NCBI RefSeq assembly: GCF_946478785.1
Contig: NZ_CAMLDD010000002.1
Span: 186,001-250,000, forward strand
DNA from: an uncultured Flavobacterium sp.
Lineage (GTDB): Bacteria > Bacteroidota > Bacteroidia > Flavobacteriales > Flavobacteriaceae
Length of the DNA: 64,000 bases
Reading direction: 5' to 3'
Below are positions 36,656 to 46,657 of this stretch, in pieces. The position numbers were made by a program, and so were the translations under genes. The notes below the pieces were generated by a model that made no database searches, had not been told where the DNA came from, and saw nothing but the letters and a program-made list of their open reading frames with translations. The first letter of the stretch is position 1; each line of letters begins with the position of its first letter.

Positions 36656-38659
36656 TTAATCTACGTTGTCGTGCAAAAATGAATTATTTGAACGCAATTG
36701 CAAATCGTTGTTGCTATCTGTCCCCACTGAGATTCTGGAATTGGTAGTATTTGACTGCGAATTAGACAAATCGATTCCTAATCTTTTGTAAGCAGGCTCT
36801 TTTTCGAGCTCGTCAATTTTGGAAACATTATTATGGAATTTATAATTAAATTCTTTTAGTTTCTTTCTTCTTTCTTCTGCTCTTAAGCGTAAGGTTTCCT
36901 CAATTGTCAATTCCATCGGAGACGCATTTGAAGTAGCTGATAAATCAGGCTCGCTTGCAAAATCAACTCTTGGTTTCAATGTGATATTCAATTCCTCAGG
37001 AACTACATTTTCTATCACTTTTTCAACTGGTTTTGATGCCATCAAATCATTCTCGACCTCCATATATTCTTCCAGGGAATATTTGATGATTCCGTTGTCA
37101 GAAAGTTCTGTTACCGGCACAAATGAAACAGGTTCATTTACTTTTATATTTCGTGTTTCATTTGTCAATTCGAATAAAATTTTATTATCCTCAACTACCG
37201 GTTCTTTTTTTACTTCAGGCTCAGCTTTAAAAAGAGGCAAATCAAAAGAAAAAGTAGTCTGTTCTTCTCTTTCAAAAACTCTTTGCTCAACCTGTTTTGT
37301 TTCCTGAAGAGATTGTACTTCCGGAGCTGAAATAGTAAAATCAATATCTGAAATTGGCGAAACGATTTCAAAAGTCACATCAAGATTTTTGATAAACTCA
37401 GACATCACTACCAACTCTTCCTGATTGATAGCAGGAGCAACTGCAACTGGAGCGACTACCGGATTCGTTGAAACTACCGGAGCAATAGTATCAGTAAAAG
37501 GCACATCTTCCATCAAATCAAAAACAACTTTCGCTTCTGGTTTTGCAGTAGGTGTCTCAGCATTTAAATCAAAAGATGTAACCGATCTGTTTGTTAGATT
37601 ATGAACACTTCGTTGCTCATCTTCTAACGTATGAATGATTTTTTTAGGCTCAGTATTAACGATTTCGTTTTGTTGCTCAACATCAAAACCAGTAGCTATA
37701 ATTGTTACTGCAATAGCTTCACCAAGAGATTCGTCTTCACCAACTCCCATGATAATATTAGCATTATAACCTGCTTCTGCCTGAATATGATCATTGATTT
37801 CTCCAATTTCATCCAGCGTAATTTCGTTTGATCCAGAAACGATAAGCAACAATACGTTTTTGGCTCCTGTAATTTTGTTGTCATTTAATAACGGAGAATC
37901 CAATGCTGTAACAATAGCCTCTTTAGCTCTGTTTTCGCCTGAAGCAACTGAAGATCCCATGATGGCTGTTCCACTGTTTGATAGAACAGTCTTAGCATCA
38001 CGTAAATCGATATTTTGAGTATAGTGGTGCGTAATAACTTCAGCAATACCTCTTGAGGCAGTTGCCAAAACTTCATCCGCTTTAGAGAATCCTGCTTTAA
38101 AACCAAGATTTCCATATACTTCCCTTAATTTATTATTATTGATTACAATTAATGAATCAACTTGTTTGCGTAATTTTTCAATCCCTAAAAGCGCTTGCTC
38201 CTGACGCACTTTCCCTTCAAACTGAAAAGGAATTGTCACAATACCAACTGTCAAAATCTCTCTTTCTTTTGCTAATTGTGCAATTACCGGAGCTGCACCG
38301 GTTCCTGTTCCACCACCCATACCAGCGGTAATAAATACCATCTTAGTACCACGGTCTAACATTTTTTCGATATCAGCGATGCTCTCAATAGCAGATTGCT
38401 GTCCTACATCAGGATTTGCTCCTGCTCCAAGACCTTCTGTCAAATTCATACCTAACTGAATTTTGTTAGGGACAGAACTGTTTTGCAATGCTTGTGAATC
38501 GGTATTACAAACGATAAAATCCACGCCTTTAATACCTTGCTTAAACATGTGGTTGATAGCGTTACTACCACCTCCACCTACACCTATTACTTTGATTACA
38601 TTTGATTGGTTTTTTGGTAAATCAAATGAAATACTTCCAAATTCTGAGTTGCTCATCAT
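36656..38659 (-). CDS. ftsZ: Cell division protein FtsZ (long C-terminal linker)
   Basis: FtsZ is the tubulin-like GTPase that forms the division ring. The GTPase core (about residues 1-330) has the GGGGSNAI start, the tubulin signature GGGTGTGAAPV and the T7 loop region. Beyond it is a very long acidic, low-complexity linker (about 340-620), then EKEPAYKRLGIDL, which resembles the conserved C-terminal FtsA-binding peptide, followed by another roughly 45 residues rich in Asn and Ser. Total is about 667 residues, versus about 380-400 in most bacteria. The start at 38659 (MMSNSEFGSISF) is preferred over 38716. It is the last gene of the dcw cluster. Confidence 0.95.
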   Translation of the reverse strand: MMSNSEFGSISFDLPKNQSNVIKVIGVGGGGSNAINHMFKQGIKGVDFIVCNTDSQALQNSSVPNKIQLGMNLTEGLGAGANPDVGQQSAIESIADIEKMLDRGTKMVFITAGMGGGTGTGAAPVIAQLAKEREILTVGIVTIPFQFEGKVRQEQALLGIEKLRKQVDSLIVINNNKLREVYGNLGFKAGFSKADEVLATASRGIAEVITHHYTQNIDLRDAKTVLSNSGTAIMGSSVASGENRAKEAIVTALDSPLLNDNKITGAKNVLLLIVSGSNEITLDEIGEINDHIQAEAGYNANIIMGVGEDESLGEAIAVTIIATGFDVEQQNEIVNTEPKKIIHTLEDEQRSVHNLTNRSVTSFDLNAETPTAKPEAKVVFDLMEDVPFTDTIAPVVSTNPVVAPVAVAPAINQEELVVMSEFIKNLDVTFEIVSPISDIDFTISAPEVQSLQETKQVEQRVFEREEQTTFSFDLPLFKAEPEVKKEPVVEDNKILFELTNETRNIKVNEPVSFVPVTELSDNGIIKYSLEEYMEVENDLMASKPVEKVIENVVPEELNITLKPRVDFASEPDLSATSNASPMELTIEETLRLRAEERRKKLKEFNYKFHNNVSKIDELEKEPAYKRLGIDLSNSQSNTTNSRISVGTDSNNDLQLRSNNSFLHDNVD

Positions 38660-38744
38660 CTTTTTGGTTTTGAAATTCTTATTTAATACATTTTTTACTT
38701 CTTGACTTGGGGCCAATAAAGTAATCCTTTTCTCTTATTATATA

Positions 38745-40154
38745 TTATTCTGCGTTGTCTAAAAAATCTTTGATTTTATCGACATATCTATCAAAAAATG
38801 ATCTTCTGATTTTTGTTTCTGTAGATTCACTAACAGCAACATTATTTTTAACTTCCCTTGATTGATCAATAGCTTCAACACTTTCAACGTAGTTTTCTTC
38901 AACTTCGTATCGCTGTTGGGTTACCGGAGGAGAATTTCTGTAAACAACCCTTGGCTGCTCATTTACAACCTCTACCCTAACAGCACTTTCTGTACTATTT
39001 TCAATACTATTCATGACCAACCCAACTGCAGTTGCAAATAATGGACTAGAAATTTCTTCGCTGGAATTACCTGCTAAATGCTCATTTGGATATCCAATTC
39101 TCGTATCCATACCGGTGATATATTCTACTAATTGCTTAATATGCTTTAATTGTGCTCCCCCACCTGTAAGAACAATTCCGGCAATTAACTTTTTACGTGG
39201 ATCTTCATGTCCGTAAGCTTTAATTTCAGCAAAAACCTGTTCGATTATTTCTACCACACGGGCGTGAATAATTTTAGACAGATTTTTAAGTGAAATCTCT
39301 TTTGGTTCTCTTCCTCTTAAACCCGGAATAGAAACAATTTCGTTATCTTTATTTTCTCCTGGCCAGGCTGATCCAAATTTTATTTTTAAAAGCTCTGCCT
39401 GTTTTTCAATAATAGAACATCCTTCTTTAATATCCTCTGTAATTACATTTCCTCCGAAAGGAATTACAGCCGTATGACGAATAATACCATCTTTAAAAAT
39501 GGCTAAATCCGTTGTTCCGCCACCGATATCGATCAGTGCAACACCTGCTTCTTTTTCTTCCTGACTCAATACAGCATCAGCAGAAGCTAATGGCTCTAAT
39601 GTTAATCCAGACAATTCAATTCCTGAGCTCTGGATACATCTTCCAACATTTCTGATTGAAGAAGCTTGCCCAACGACTACGTGAAAACTGGATTCTAATC
39701 TTCCACCGTACATTCCGATTGGTTCTTTTATTTCAGATTGCCCATCAATTTTAAATTCCTGAGGCAAAACATGAATAATTTCTTCTCCCGGTAACATGGC
39801 CAGTTTATTGACCTGGTCAATCAAAAGCTGAATATCTTTTTCTCCAATTACTTCTTCCGGATTACTGCGGCTGATGTAATCTGTATGCTGAATACTTCTG
39901 ATGTGCTGCCCTGCAATACCTACAACAACATCTTTAATTTTATAACCTGAATTAGTTTCGGCTTCAAGAATAGCTTGCTGAATCGACTGGATAGTTTGCG
40001 TAATGTTGTTTACAACACCTCTCGCAACGCCCAGACTTTTGGATTTACCAATACCCAAAATTTCCAATTTACCATACTCATTCTTCTTGCCTATCATGGC
40101 AACTATCTTGGTTGTTCCAATATCTAGACCTACTGCAATGTTATCTTTTTCCAT
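38745..40154 (-). CDS. ftsA: Cell division protein FtsA
   Basis: FtsA (469 residues) is an actin-like ATPase that tethers FtsZ to the membrane. It has the phosphate-1 motif VGLDIGTTK, the phosphate-2 motif ALIDIGGGTTDLA and the adenosine motif GIVLTGGGAQL. The C-terminal end FFDRYVDKIKDFLDNAE is the amphipathic membrane-targeting helix. A linker of about 70 residues between core and helix is longer than in E. coli. It lies between ftsQ (6-bp gap) and ftsZ. Confidence 0.96.
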   Translation of the reverse strand: MEKDNIAVGLDIGTTKIVAMIGKKNEYGKLEILGIGKSKSLGVARGVVNNITQTIQSIQQAILEAETNSGYKIKDVVVGIAGQHIRSIQHTDYISRSNPEEVIGEKDIQLLIDQVNKLAMLPGEEIIHVLPQEFKIDGQSEIKEPIGMYGGRLESSFHVVVGQASSIRNVGRCIQSSGIELSGLTLEPLASADAVLSQEEKEAGVALIDIGGGTTDLAIFKDGIIRHTAVIPFGGNVITEDIKEGCSIIEKQAELLKIKFGSAWPGENKDNEIVSIPGLRGREPKEISLKNLSKIIHARVVEIIEQVFAEIKAYGHEDPRKKLIAGIVLTGGGAQLKHIKQLVEYITGMDTRIGYPNEHLAGNSSEEISSPLFATAVGLVMNSIENSTESAVRVEVVNEQPRVVYRNSPPVTQQRYEVEENYVESVEAIDQSREVKNNVAVSESTETKIRRSFFDRYVDKIKDFLDNAE

Positions 40155-40160
40155 TTTCTA

Positions 40161-40883
40161 TTATTTTGTGCAAACTACTTGTTCCGAAAACCTAAGATCA
40201 ATTTTTTTGTATTTGTATAACGAACTATCTAAAACGGCTTTTTGAAAAAAGGCTTTATAATTCCTGAATTTTTCATCAACATTCATTGTTCTTCCAAAAT
40301 CAATGAAGTAATTATAATTTCTATTAAACATTTTTAAGCTACCATTAGGCATAATTTCTATTGCAATGATGTTTTTTTTCAAAAACGCATCGTCATAAAT
40401 TGTGCGAAATAGGGCAGCTAAATCTTCGTTATTTTTTTTATTTATTGTCCCCGAAACAAGAGGAACGCGCGCTGTAAAATTGTCTGATAAAGGCATTTTA
40501 TTCCCTTCATAGTCAATATAGAAAGAGCTTGCACCATCATAAACTCTTACTATTGGTGTCCTCTGTTTTACCCGCGCTTTGAGAACTCCATCGATACTTA
40601 CAAAAACATCTGACTTTTCAATCATCTCTTGCGTATCGAGGCTTTTTTCTATTTTATTCAAATCTAACTCATCTTTTCGGATACTGGAAGCGTCTCTTTT
40701 ATTTTCTATCAACAATTTATTAACCGTTTCGGGCTTCACGAAAAGCGTATTTTCCCCTACAAAAACAACCATGGATTTCTTCAATTTTCGGTCTCCGTTT
40801 CGATGTTGCGCAAACGAATACAAAAAAAGAACTAGTCCAAAAATGAGAACTAATCGAATATTTGTCCAATTAAATATTTTCAT
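40161..40883 (-). CDS. ftsQ: Cell division protein FtsQ (DivIB-like)
   Basis: The 240-residue protein has a short cytoplasmic part, one transmembrane helix (about 8-25, LVLIFGLVLFLYSFA), a POTRA-like domain with FVKPETVNKLL and the later beta-domain ending in YKKIDLRFSEQVVCTK. FtsQ links early and late divisome proteins through FtsB/FtsL. Sequence conservation in the family is low, so the call rests on topology and on its place between murC (overlap of 14 bp) and ftsA. Confidence 0.9.
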   Translation of the reverse strand: MKIFNWTNIRLVLIFGLVLFLYSFAQHRNGDRKLKKSMVVFVGENTLFVKPETVNKLLIENKRDASSIRKDELDLNKIEKSLDTQEMIEKSDVFVSIDGVLKARVKQRTPIVRVYDGASSFYIDYEGNKMPLSDNFTARVPLVSGTINKKNNEDLAALFRTIYDDAFLKKNIIAIEIMPNGSLKMFNRNYNYFIDFGRTMNVDEKFRNYKAFFQKAVLDSSLYKYKKIDLRFSEQVVCTK

Positions 40884-42219
40884 TTAACATTTTTTTGATT
40901 GATGGAACCATTTCTCCAATATCACCAGCTCCAATTGTTACAATTATTGGCGCATTACTGGCTTTGATTTCTGCTAATAAATCATTTTTTGCAACAATTT
41001 TTTTGTTTGAGTTTGTCATTTTTGCCAACAGCCATTCTGATGTAATTCCTTCCATCGGTAATTCGCGTGCCGGATAAATATCCATTAAAAACACTTCATC
41101 AAATTGCGATAAACTTTCGGCAAATCCATCAGCAAAATCCCTTGTTCTGCTAAACAAATGCGGTTGAAAAACCGCCAGTACTTTTTGTTCCGGATACAAC
41201 TCTGTAACCGCCTGATGTACAGCATTTATTTCTGTTGGATGATGCGCATAATCATCAATATAAACTAGATTTTCAGACTTAATCTGGTATGAAAATCGTC
41301 TTCTGATTCCGTTAAAAGAAGCAAGCGCTTTTGCAATTGAACCTGTTGATGTGCCAAATGTTTTTGACATTGCAATAGCCATAAGCGCATTCATTAAATT
41401 ATGCTTTCCAGGCAATCCAAAACGCAAATCCTTCATGATTTCTGATGGGGTCTGAACATCAAAAACATAACTTCCATTTTCTATCCTAACATTGAAAGCT
41501 TTATAAGCAGCATTCTCATTTATAGCACATTGCACTCCATCAAGAGGTAATTCATTCGTTATAAAGAGATTATTTTTATCTTCAACTTTAGAAGCGAATT
41601 CCACAAACGAAGCTTCGATTGCATCACTCGTTCCATAAATATCCAAATGATCAGCATCCATCGATGTTACACAGGCAATATTGGGATGTAAATGCAAAAA
41701 TGACCTGTCGAATTCATCTGCTTCTACAACCGTTACGGTTTTTCCGCTTCCAATTAAATTAGAGTTGTAATTTTCCACAATCCCTCCCACAAAAGCAGTT
41801 ACATCTGCTCCGCTTTCATACAGTATATGCCCTAAAATACTTGAAGTCGTCGTTTTTCCGTGTGTTCCTGCAACAGCAAAACTAAAAGTGTCTTTAGTGA
41901 TAAGTCCCAGAACTTCGGCACGTTTTTTAACCTGATATTGTCTTTCAATAAAGTAATTCCATTCAGAATGTGTCATAGGAACTGCCGGCGTAAAAATTAC
42001 CAGCGTATTTTCTACATAATAATCGGATGGAATTAAACCAATATTGTCTTCAAAATGAATATCAATACCACTTTCAATCAATTCATTCGTTAGCATTGAA
42101 GGTGTTTTATCATAACCTGAAACCTTTTTCCCAATGTATTTAAAATAACGGGCCAAAGCGCTCATTCCGATTCCTCCGATACCAATAAAATAAACGTTCT
42201 GTATTTGATTTAAATTCAT
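40870..42219 (-). CDS. murC: UDP-N-acetylmuramate--L-alanine ligase MurC
   Basis: The 449-residue Mur ligase adds L-alanine to UDP-MurNAc. The N-terminal Rossmann motif is FIGIGGIGMSALA, the ATP site is AGTHGKTTT (near 117), and the GHNxxNxxAA-type loop is GKHNLMNALMA (near 270). Length matches the family. It is followed by ftsQ with an overlap and preceded by murG after an unusually wide 154-bp gap. Confidence 0.96.
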   Translation of the reverse strand: MNLNQIQNVYFIGIGGIGMSALARYFKYIGKKVSGYDKTPSMLTNELIESGIDIHFEDNIGLIPSDYYVENTLVIFTPAVPMTHSEWNYFIERQYQVKKRAEVLGLITKDTFSFAVAGTHGKTTTSSILGHILYESGADVTAFVGGIVENYNSNLIGSGKTVTVVEADEFDRSFLHLHPNIACVTSMDADHLDIYGTSDAIEASFVEFASKVEDKNNLFITNELPLDGVQCAINENAAYKAFNVRIENGSYVFDVQTPSEIMKDLRFGLPGKHNLMNALMAIAMSKTFGTSTGSIAKALASFNGIRRRFSYQIKSENLVYIDDYAHHPTEINAVHQAVTELYPEQKVLAVFQPHLFSRTRDFADGFAESLSQFDEVFLMDIYPARELPMEGITSEWLLAKMTNSNKKIVAKNDLLAEIKASNAPIIVTIGAGDIGEMVPSIKKMLNENI

Positions 42220-42373
42220 TTCACTTTAATTTTGAGCTATTTACAGGTTACTTTATTTTTATAAAAAACTAGTAATTAAGCCTTTGTATTTTTCTTCTTC
42301 TAATAACTCAAAACGCTTAAAAATAGCGTTCTAATTTTTTTATTCTGTTTTATAATTACCTCTAAAAGTTATA
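42220..42373. other. murG-murC gap with weak hairpin
   Basis: This 154-bp gap has no credible ORF. A small hairpin (AACGCT ... AGCGTT, 42312-42330) may be an attenuator or a decayed insert. The rest is AT-rich. Confidence 0.4.
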
Positions 42374-43459
42374 TTATAACAACTTTTTAATCTCTTCTGC
42401 AATAACTTTTACAGCATTTGGTTTTGCAAGCCTTTTAATATTTTCGCTTAATTGTTTTTGCTTTCCTTCATCTTTCAATAAAGCTTCAAAAACAATACTA
42501 AACTGACTTTCCAATTCTGTTTCTTTCAATAAAATGGCTCCTTTTGCATCTACAATTGCCTGTGCGTTTTTAGTCTGATGATCTTCTGCAACATTTGGCG
42601 ACGGAATAAAAATTACCGGTTTTCCAACAATGCATAGTTCCGAAACTGATGATGCTCCGGCTCGTGAAATAATTACATCCGCAGCAGCGTAAACAAAATC
42701 CATTCTTTCAATAAAATCTACCACTCTTACGTTTTGCTGATTGCACTTTTTATAATCCTCAAAATATAATTTTCCGCACTGCCAAATGATCTGAACATCC
42801 TGCGAAAGAAAGTTTTGCAACTCTTTTTCGATTAACTGATTGATTCGTCTGGCCCCTAAACTTCCTCCCAGAACCAACAATGTTTTTTTATTTGGCTCCA
42901 GACCATAAAAAGCAATTGCTTCATCTCTTTTACTATCAATATCAATCAAATCCTGACGAACCGGATTTCCTGTAAAAACAATTTTTTCTTTTGGAAAAAA
43001 ACGTTCAAGATTTCCATATGCTACACAAATAGCATTTGCTTTTTTACTCAGCAATTTATTCGTAATTCCCGGAAAAGAATTCTGTTCCTGAATAACCGTT
43101 GGAATTCCTGCCGAACCTGCAGCCTGCAATAAAGGTCCACTGGCAAAACCACCAGTCCCTATTACTACATTTGGCTTAAATTGTTTAATGATCCTTCTTG
43201 ATTCTAACAAACTTGTCGCTAATTTTAAAGGAAACATCAAATTTTGCAATGTTAACTTTCTTTGCAAACCGGCAATCCAAAGTCCTTTTATTTCGTAACC
43301 TGCCTGAGGCACTTTTTGCATTTCCATTTTATCTTTAGCACCTACAAAAAGAAATTCAGCATCAGGAAATTGTAATTTTAACTCATTTGCAATGGCTATT
43401 GCAGGATAAATATGCCCTCCTGTTCCGCCACCGCTTAGTATGAATTTATATTTTGTCAT
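42374..43459 (-). CDS. murG: UDP-GlcNAc transferase MurG
   Basis: MurG (361 residues) adds GlcNAc to lipid I to form lipid II at the inner face of the membrane. The N-terminal [18 protein letters not shown] loop is diagnostic, as are [16 protein letters not shown] and [12 protein letters not shown] (the UDP-GlcNAc site). It follows ftsW in the cluster (47-bp gap). Confidence 0.96.
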   Translation of the reverse strand: MTKYKFILSGGGTGGHIYPAIAIANELKLQFPDAEFLFVGAKDKMEMQKVPQAGYEIKGLWIAGLQRKLTLQNLMFPLKLATSLLESRRIIKQFKPNVVIGTGGFASGPLLQAAGSAGIPTVIQEQNSFPGITNKLLSKKANAICVAYGNLERFFPKEKIVFTGNPVRQDLIDIDSKRDEAIAFYGLEPNKKTLLVLGGSLGARRINQLIEKELQNFLSQDVQIIWQCGKLYFEDYKKCNQQNVRVVDFIERMDFVYAAADVIISRAGASSVSELCIVGKPVIFIPSPNVAEDHQTKNAQAIVDAKGAILLKETELESQFSIVFEALLKDEGKQKQLSENIKRLAKPNAVKVIAEEIKKLL

Positions 43460-43506
43460 ATTATATTATAAAGTTTATAGTGCTTTAAACTATTCTCTTT
43501 TGAATT

Positions 43507-44817
43507 TTATTTATTTAATACTGCATTCATCGGATTTCTAGAATTATCTTCGATTGAATACACTCCTTCTTGTTCATATATTTCATCCGCAGGTAAATCC
43601 TCTTCTGACAATTCCTTATCAATTAACCTTTGAAGTGCTTCTTTTCTTCTTTCTTTTTCCTGCTGTTCTTCAACAATTTCCTCTTCTTTTTTCGTAACAC
43701 TAATGATAATTCCAAGAGAGAAACAGGTCATCCAGATTGAACTTCCCCCACTACTAATCAGTGGAAGCGTTTGCCCTGTTACCGGTAATAATTCAACAGC
43801 AACCGCCATATTTATCATTGCCTGAAATATCATTGGAAAACCGAGTCCGACGACGACTAATTTTCCAAATATCGTATTGGCCTTATGTGAGGCTATAACA
43901 AATCGAAACAGCAACAACAGGTATAAAAGTAAAATGGAAACACCTCCAACTAAGCCGTATTCTTCGACAATAATCGCATAAATAAAATCGGAAGATGATT
44001 GTGGCAAAAAGTTTTTCTGAACACTTTTACCAGGGCCTAATCCGCCTAATCTTCCTGATGCAATAGCTGTCTTTGCTTTTTCAATCTGATAATCATCTTC
44101 GTCAGGTTTGTCTGTTGTAAAGTTCATTATACGGCTTTCCCAGGTTGACACCCTGCTAAAGAATCTTGACTCCGGAAACGCCTTTGCTACTAATAAAAAG
44201 AACATCAGCATAGCAATACCGGAACCAATAATGAAGCCAATATATTTTAATGGGTATTTACCAATAAATGTCAGCATCACTACCATGGCAAAAATCAATG
44301 CCGTAGTGGAAAAGTTTGCCGGTAAAATAAGTGCCAAAGTGATAAAAACCGGTACCCAAAGTTGTATTAATGAAACCTGAAAAGATTCATTTTCCTGCTT
44401 TGTTTTAGACAAATAACGCGCCACAAAAATAAAAAGAACGATGGATGCCAAAGTTGAAGTCTGAAATGTGATTCCAATAAATGGCACCTGAATCCAACGG
44501 CTTGCATTTGCTCCGGCGATTACAGTTCCTTTCAGCAATGTATAAAGAAGCAAAAACCAAACGACAGGCAAAGCAATTTTTGAAATAGCCCTGAAATAAT
44601 GGTATGGCACTTTATGCACCCAGTAAATAATTAGAAAACCAATGCAAATATGCGCCAGATGTTTTACTAAATATCCTAAAGTATTCCCGGTTCCGTGACC
44701 AATATATGCCAAATTACTACTTGCACTAAAAACAGGCATAAACGAAAACAGCGCTAATAAAGCCACGAATGACCATATTACCCTGTCTCCTTTTAATTTG
44801 TTAACTAACTCCTTCAT
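43507..44817 (-). CDS. ftsW: Cell division glycosyltransferase FtsW
   Basis: FtsW (436 residues) is a SEDS-family membrane glycosyltransferase that works with FtsI at the septum. It has about ten hydrophobic segments, the KTAIASGRLGGLGPGKS loop and the late region PLISSGGSSIWMTC, both family hallmarks. A charged C-terminal tail of about 60 residues (EEQQEKERRKEALQR) is longer than usual. It lies between murD and murG, and a gene-free hairpin (44842-44888) lies just upstream of its start. Confidence 0.94.
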   Translation of the reverse strand: MKELVNKLKGDRVIWSFVALLALFSFMPVFSASSNLAYIGHGTGNTLGYLVKHLAHICIGFLIIYWVHKVPYHYFRAISKIALPVVWFLLLYTLLKGTVIAGANASRWIQVPFIGITFQTSTLASIVLFIFVARYLSKTKQENESFQVSLIQLWVPVFITLALILPANFSTTALIFAMVVMLTFIGKYPLKYIGFIIGSGIAMLMFFLLVAKAFPESRFFSRVSTWESRIMNFTTDKPDEDDYQIEKAKTAIASGRLGGLGPGKSVQKNFLPQSSSDFIYAIIVEEYGLVGGVSILLLYLLLLFRFVIASHKANTIFGKLVVVGLGFPMIFQAMINMAVAVELLPVTGQTLPLISSGGSSIWMTCFSLGIIISVTKKEEEIVEEQQEKERRKEALQRLIDKELSEEDLPADEIYEQEGVYSIEDNSRNPMNAVLNK

Positions 44818-44841
44818 TGTTTTTAGTTTCAGATTTTTCTT

Positions 44842-44888
44842 GTTTCAGGTTTCAGGTTTCTCTTAACATGAAACCTGAAACTTGAAAC
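44842..44888. repeat. Gene-free hairpin (GTTTCAG heptamer arms)
   Basis: GTTTCAGGTTTCAGGTTTC (44842-44860) and GAAACCTGAAACTTGAAAC (44870-44888) pair at 18 of 19 positions around a 9-nt loop. Each arm is built from 7-bp units. It lies in the murD-ftsW gap inside the dcw operon. Confidence 0.9.
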
Positions 44889-44894
44889 TTTTTT

Positions 44895-46226
44895 CTACAA
44901 GTTATGCACTGCTTGCTTAAACTGTTTTCCTCTGTCTTCGTAGTTTTCGAATAAATCGAAACTTGCACAGGCTGGAGACAATAAAACAGAATCGCCTTTC
45001 TCTGTTAATCTTTGTGCTGTCTTAACGGCATCGCTCATATTATTTACCTCAACCATGATGTCAACTACGTTTCCAAAAGCTTCGATAATTTTGCGATTAT
45101 CAATCCCTAAGCAAATAATTGCTTTTACTTTCTCACGTACTAATGACATCAATTCATTGTAGTCATTTCCTTTATCAACACCACCCACAATCCAAACTGT
45201 TGGAACATTCATGCTGTCTAAAGCAAAAAAAGTAGCGTTTACATTTGTTGCTTTTGAATCGTTGATGTATTGTACATTCTGAATTTTCAAAACTTTTTCT
45301 AAACGGTGTTCAACACCTTGAAAATTTGATAAACTTTCGCGTATTGTTGCATTTCTTATTTGCATCAATTTTGCTACAGAGCTTGCTGCCATTGCGTTTT
45401 TCATGTTATGTTTTCCTTCTAACGCAATGTATTCTGTTTCCATTGTAAACTCTTCCTGGTTAATCTTTATTTCCATTTTGTTGTTATTTATAGAAGCTCC
45501 TTCGTCAAAACTTTTCGTCAATGAAAAAGGAATTAATTTTGCTTTTGTTTTATTGTTTTTCAACCATTCTGCACTTGCCTCGTCATCTGCATCATAAATC
45601 AAATAATCATTTTCAGTCTGGTTCATTGTGATTCGAAACTTCGAATCGATATAATTCTGATATTTATATTCGTATCTGTCTAAATGATCCGGGCTTATAT
45701 TGGTAATTATCGCAATGTCAGGCTTGTATTCTACAATTCCGTCAAGCTGAAAACTACTTAATTCGAGCACGTAGGCATCGTATTTATTTTCGGCTACCTG
45801 CCAGGCAAAACTTTTTCCTATGTTCCCTCCTAGACCTACATTCAAACCTGCCGATTTCAATAAATGATGTGTCAGCATTGTTGTTGTAGTTTTACCGTTA
45901 CTACCCGTTATTCCAATTGTTAAAGCTTCCGTGAAAGGTTTTGCAAATTCAATCTCCGAAATTACTTTAATACCTGCCCCCATAAGTTTTTTTACAATTG
46001 GAGATTTTTCCGGAATTCCCGGACTTTTCATGACGATATCGGCATTTAAAATCAGGTCTTCAGTATGTTGTTCCTCTTCCCAATCAATTCCATTAATTAT
46101 AAGAACTTCTTTGTAACTTTCTTTTATCTTTCCAAAATCCGAGACAAAAACATCGTAACCTTGTTTCTTTCCGAGAATAGCCGTTCCAACGCCACTTTCT
46201 CCTCCTCCTAAAACTACCAATCTCAT
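44895..46226 (-). CDS. murD: UDP-N-acetylmuramoylalanine--D-glutamate ligase MurD
   Basis: The 443-residue ligase adds D-glutamate to UDP-MurNAc-Ala. The N-terminal domain starts LVVLGGGESGVGTAILG, the ATP site is GITGSNGKTTTTMLTH (near 110) and the GKHNMKNAMAASSVA loop follows. It lies directly after the four-helix-bundle element (left arm ends 8 bp before the start) and before ftsW. Confidence 0.96.
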   Translation of the reverse strand: MRLVVLGGGESGVGTAILGKKQGYDVFVSDFGKIKESYKEVLIINGIDWEEEQHTEDLILNADIVMKSPGIPEKSPIVKKLMGAGIKVISEIEFAKPFTEALTIGITGSNGKTTTTMLTHHLLKSAGLNVGLGGNIGKSFAWQVAENKYDAYVLELSSFQLDGIVEYKPDIAIITNISPDHLDRYEYKYQNYIDSKFRITMNQTENDYLIYDADDEASAEWLKNNKTKAKLIPFSLTKSFDEGASINNNKMEIKINQEEFTMETEYIALEGKHNMKNAMAASSVAKLMQIRNATIRESLSNFQGVEHRLEKVLKIQNVQYINDSKATNVNATFFALDSMNVPTVWIVGGVDKGNDYNELMSLVREKVKAIICLGIDNRKIIEAFGNVVDIMVEVNNMSDAVKTAQRLTEKGDSVLLSPACASFDLFENYEDRGKQFKQAVHNL

Positions 46227-46234
46227 ACTTTATA

Positions 46235-46265
46235 AATTAAAAATTGAGAATTAAAAATTAAAAAT
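46235..46265 (+). repeat. Arm 1 of inverted repeat flanking the four-helix-bundle gene
   Basis: A 31-nt AT-rich arm (AATTAAAAATTGAGAATTAA ...) matching the reverse complement of 46658-46688 at 30 of 31 positions; built largely from ATTAAAA heptamers. It is 8 bp upstream of murD. Confidence 0.95.
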
Positions 46266-46290
46266 CTAATGCACGAGGCCGTTAATTGTT

Positions 46291-46644
46291 TCACATCTTC
46301 CCCTTTAAGGTTATTATAATTTTTGCCAATATTTTACCGATTTCTTCTGCTTCATAGTGAATACTTTCGAATTCATTTGTAGAAATATAATCTGTTGCTT
46401 TCAATAATTTCAACCAATAAATAGTTTCTCTTGCTTCTTTATATGAAATTTCAAGCTTAAATAAAAACTCTTTATCAGAACGCCCTCCGATTGATTCTTC
46501 AATATTTGCCCCAATAGAGGTTCCACATCTTAAAATTTGTTTACTCAGAACAAATTCTTTTTTTGTATTGGTGAGATATTTATACAAATTGATAATTCTA
46601 ACCGCAAAAAGAAAAGATTTATCCTGAATAATATTTTCCTTCAT
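46291..46644 (-). CDS. Four helix bundle protein (23S rRNA intervening-sequence family)
   Basis: The 117-residue protein has the family pattern of the 23S rRNA intervening-sequence/S23 proteins: FAVRIINLYKYL, RCGTSIGANIEESIGGRSDK near residues 40-60, and the ARETIYWLKLLKA helix. These proteins form small helical bundles and bind nucleic acids; Avd of diversity-generating retroelements is related. The biological role of stand-alone copies is unknown. It lies in the mraY-murD gap of the dcw operon, in the same direction, enclosed by 31-nt inverted repeats. It is not a normal member of this cluster, so insertion is inferred. Confidence 0.92.
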   Translation of the reverse strand: MKENIIQDKSFLFAVRIINLYKYLTNTKKEFVLSKQILRCGTSIGANIEESIGGRSDKEFLFKLEISYKEARETIYWLKLLKATDYISTNEFESIHYEAEEIGKILAKIIITLKGKM

Positions 46645-46657
46645 TTATAAGAACTGT

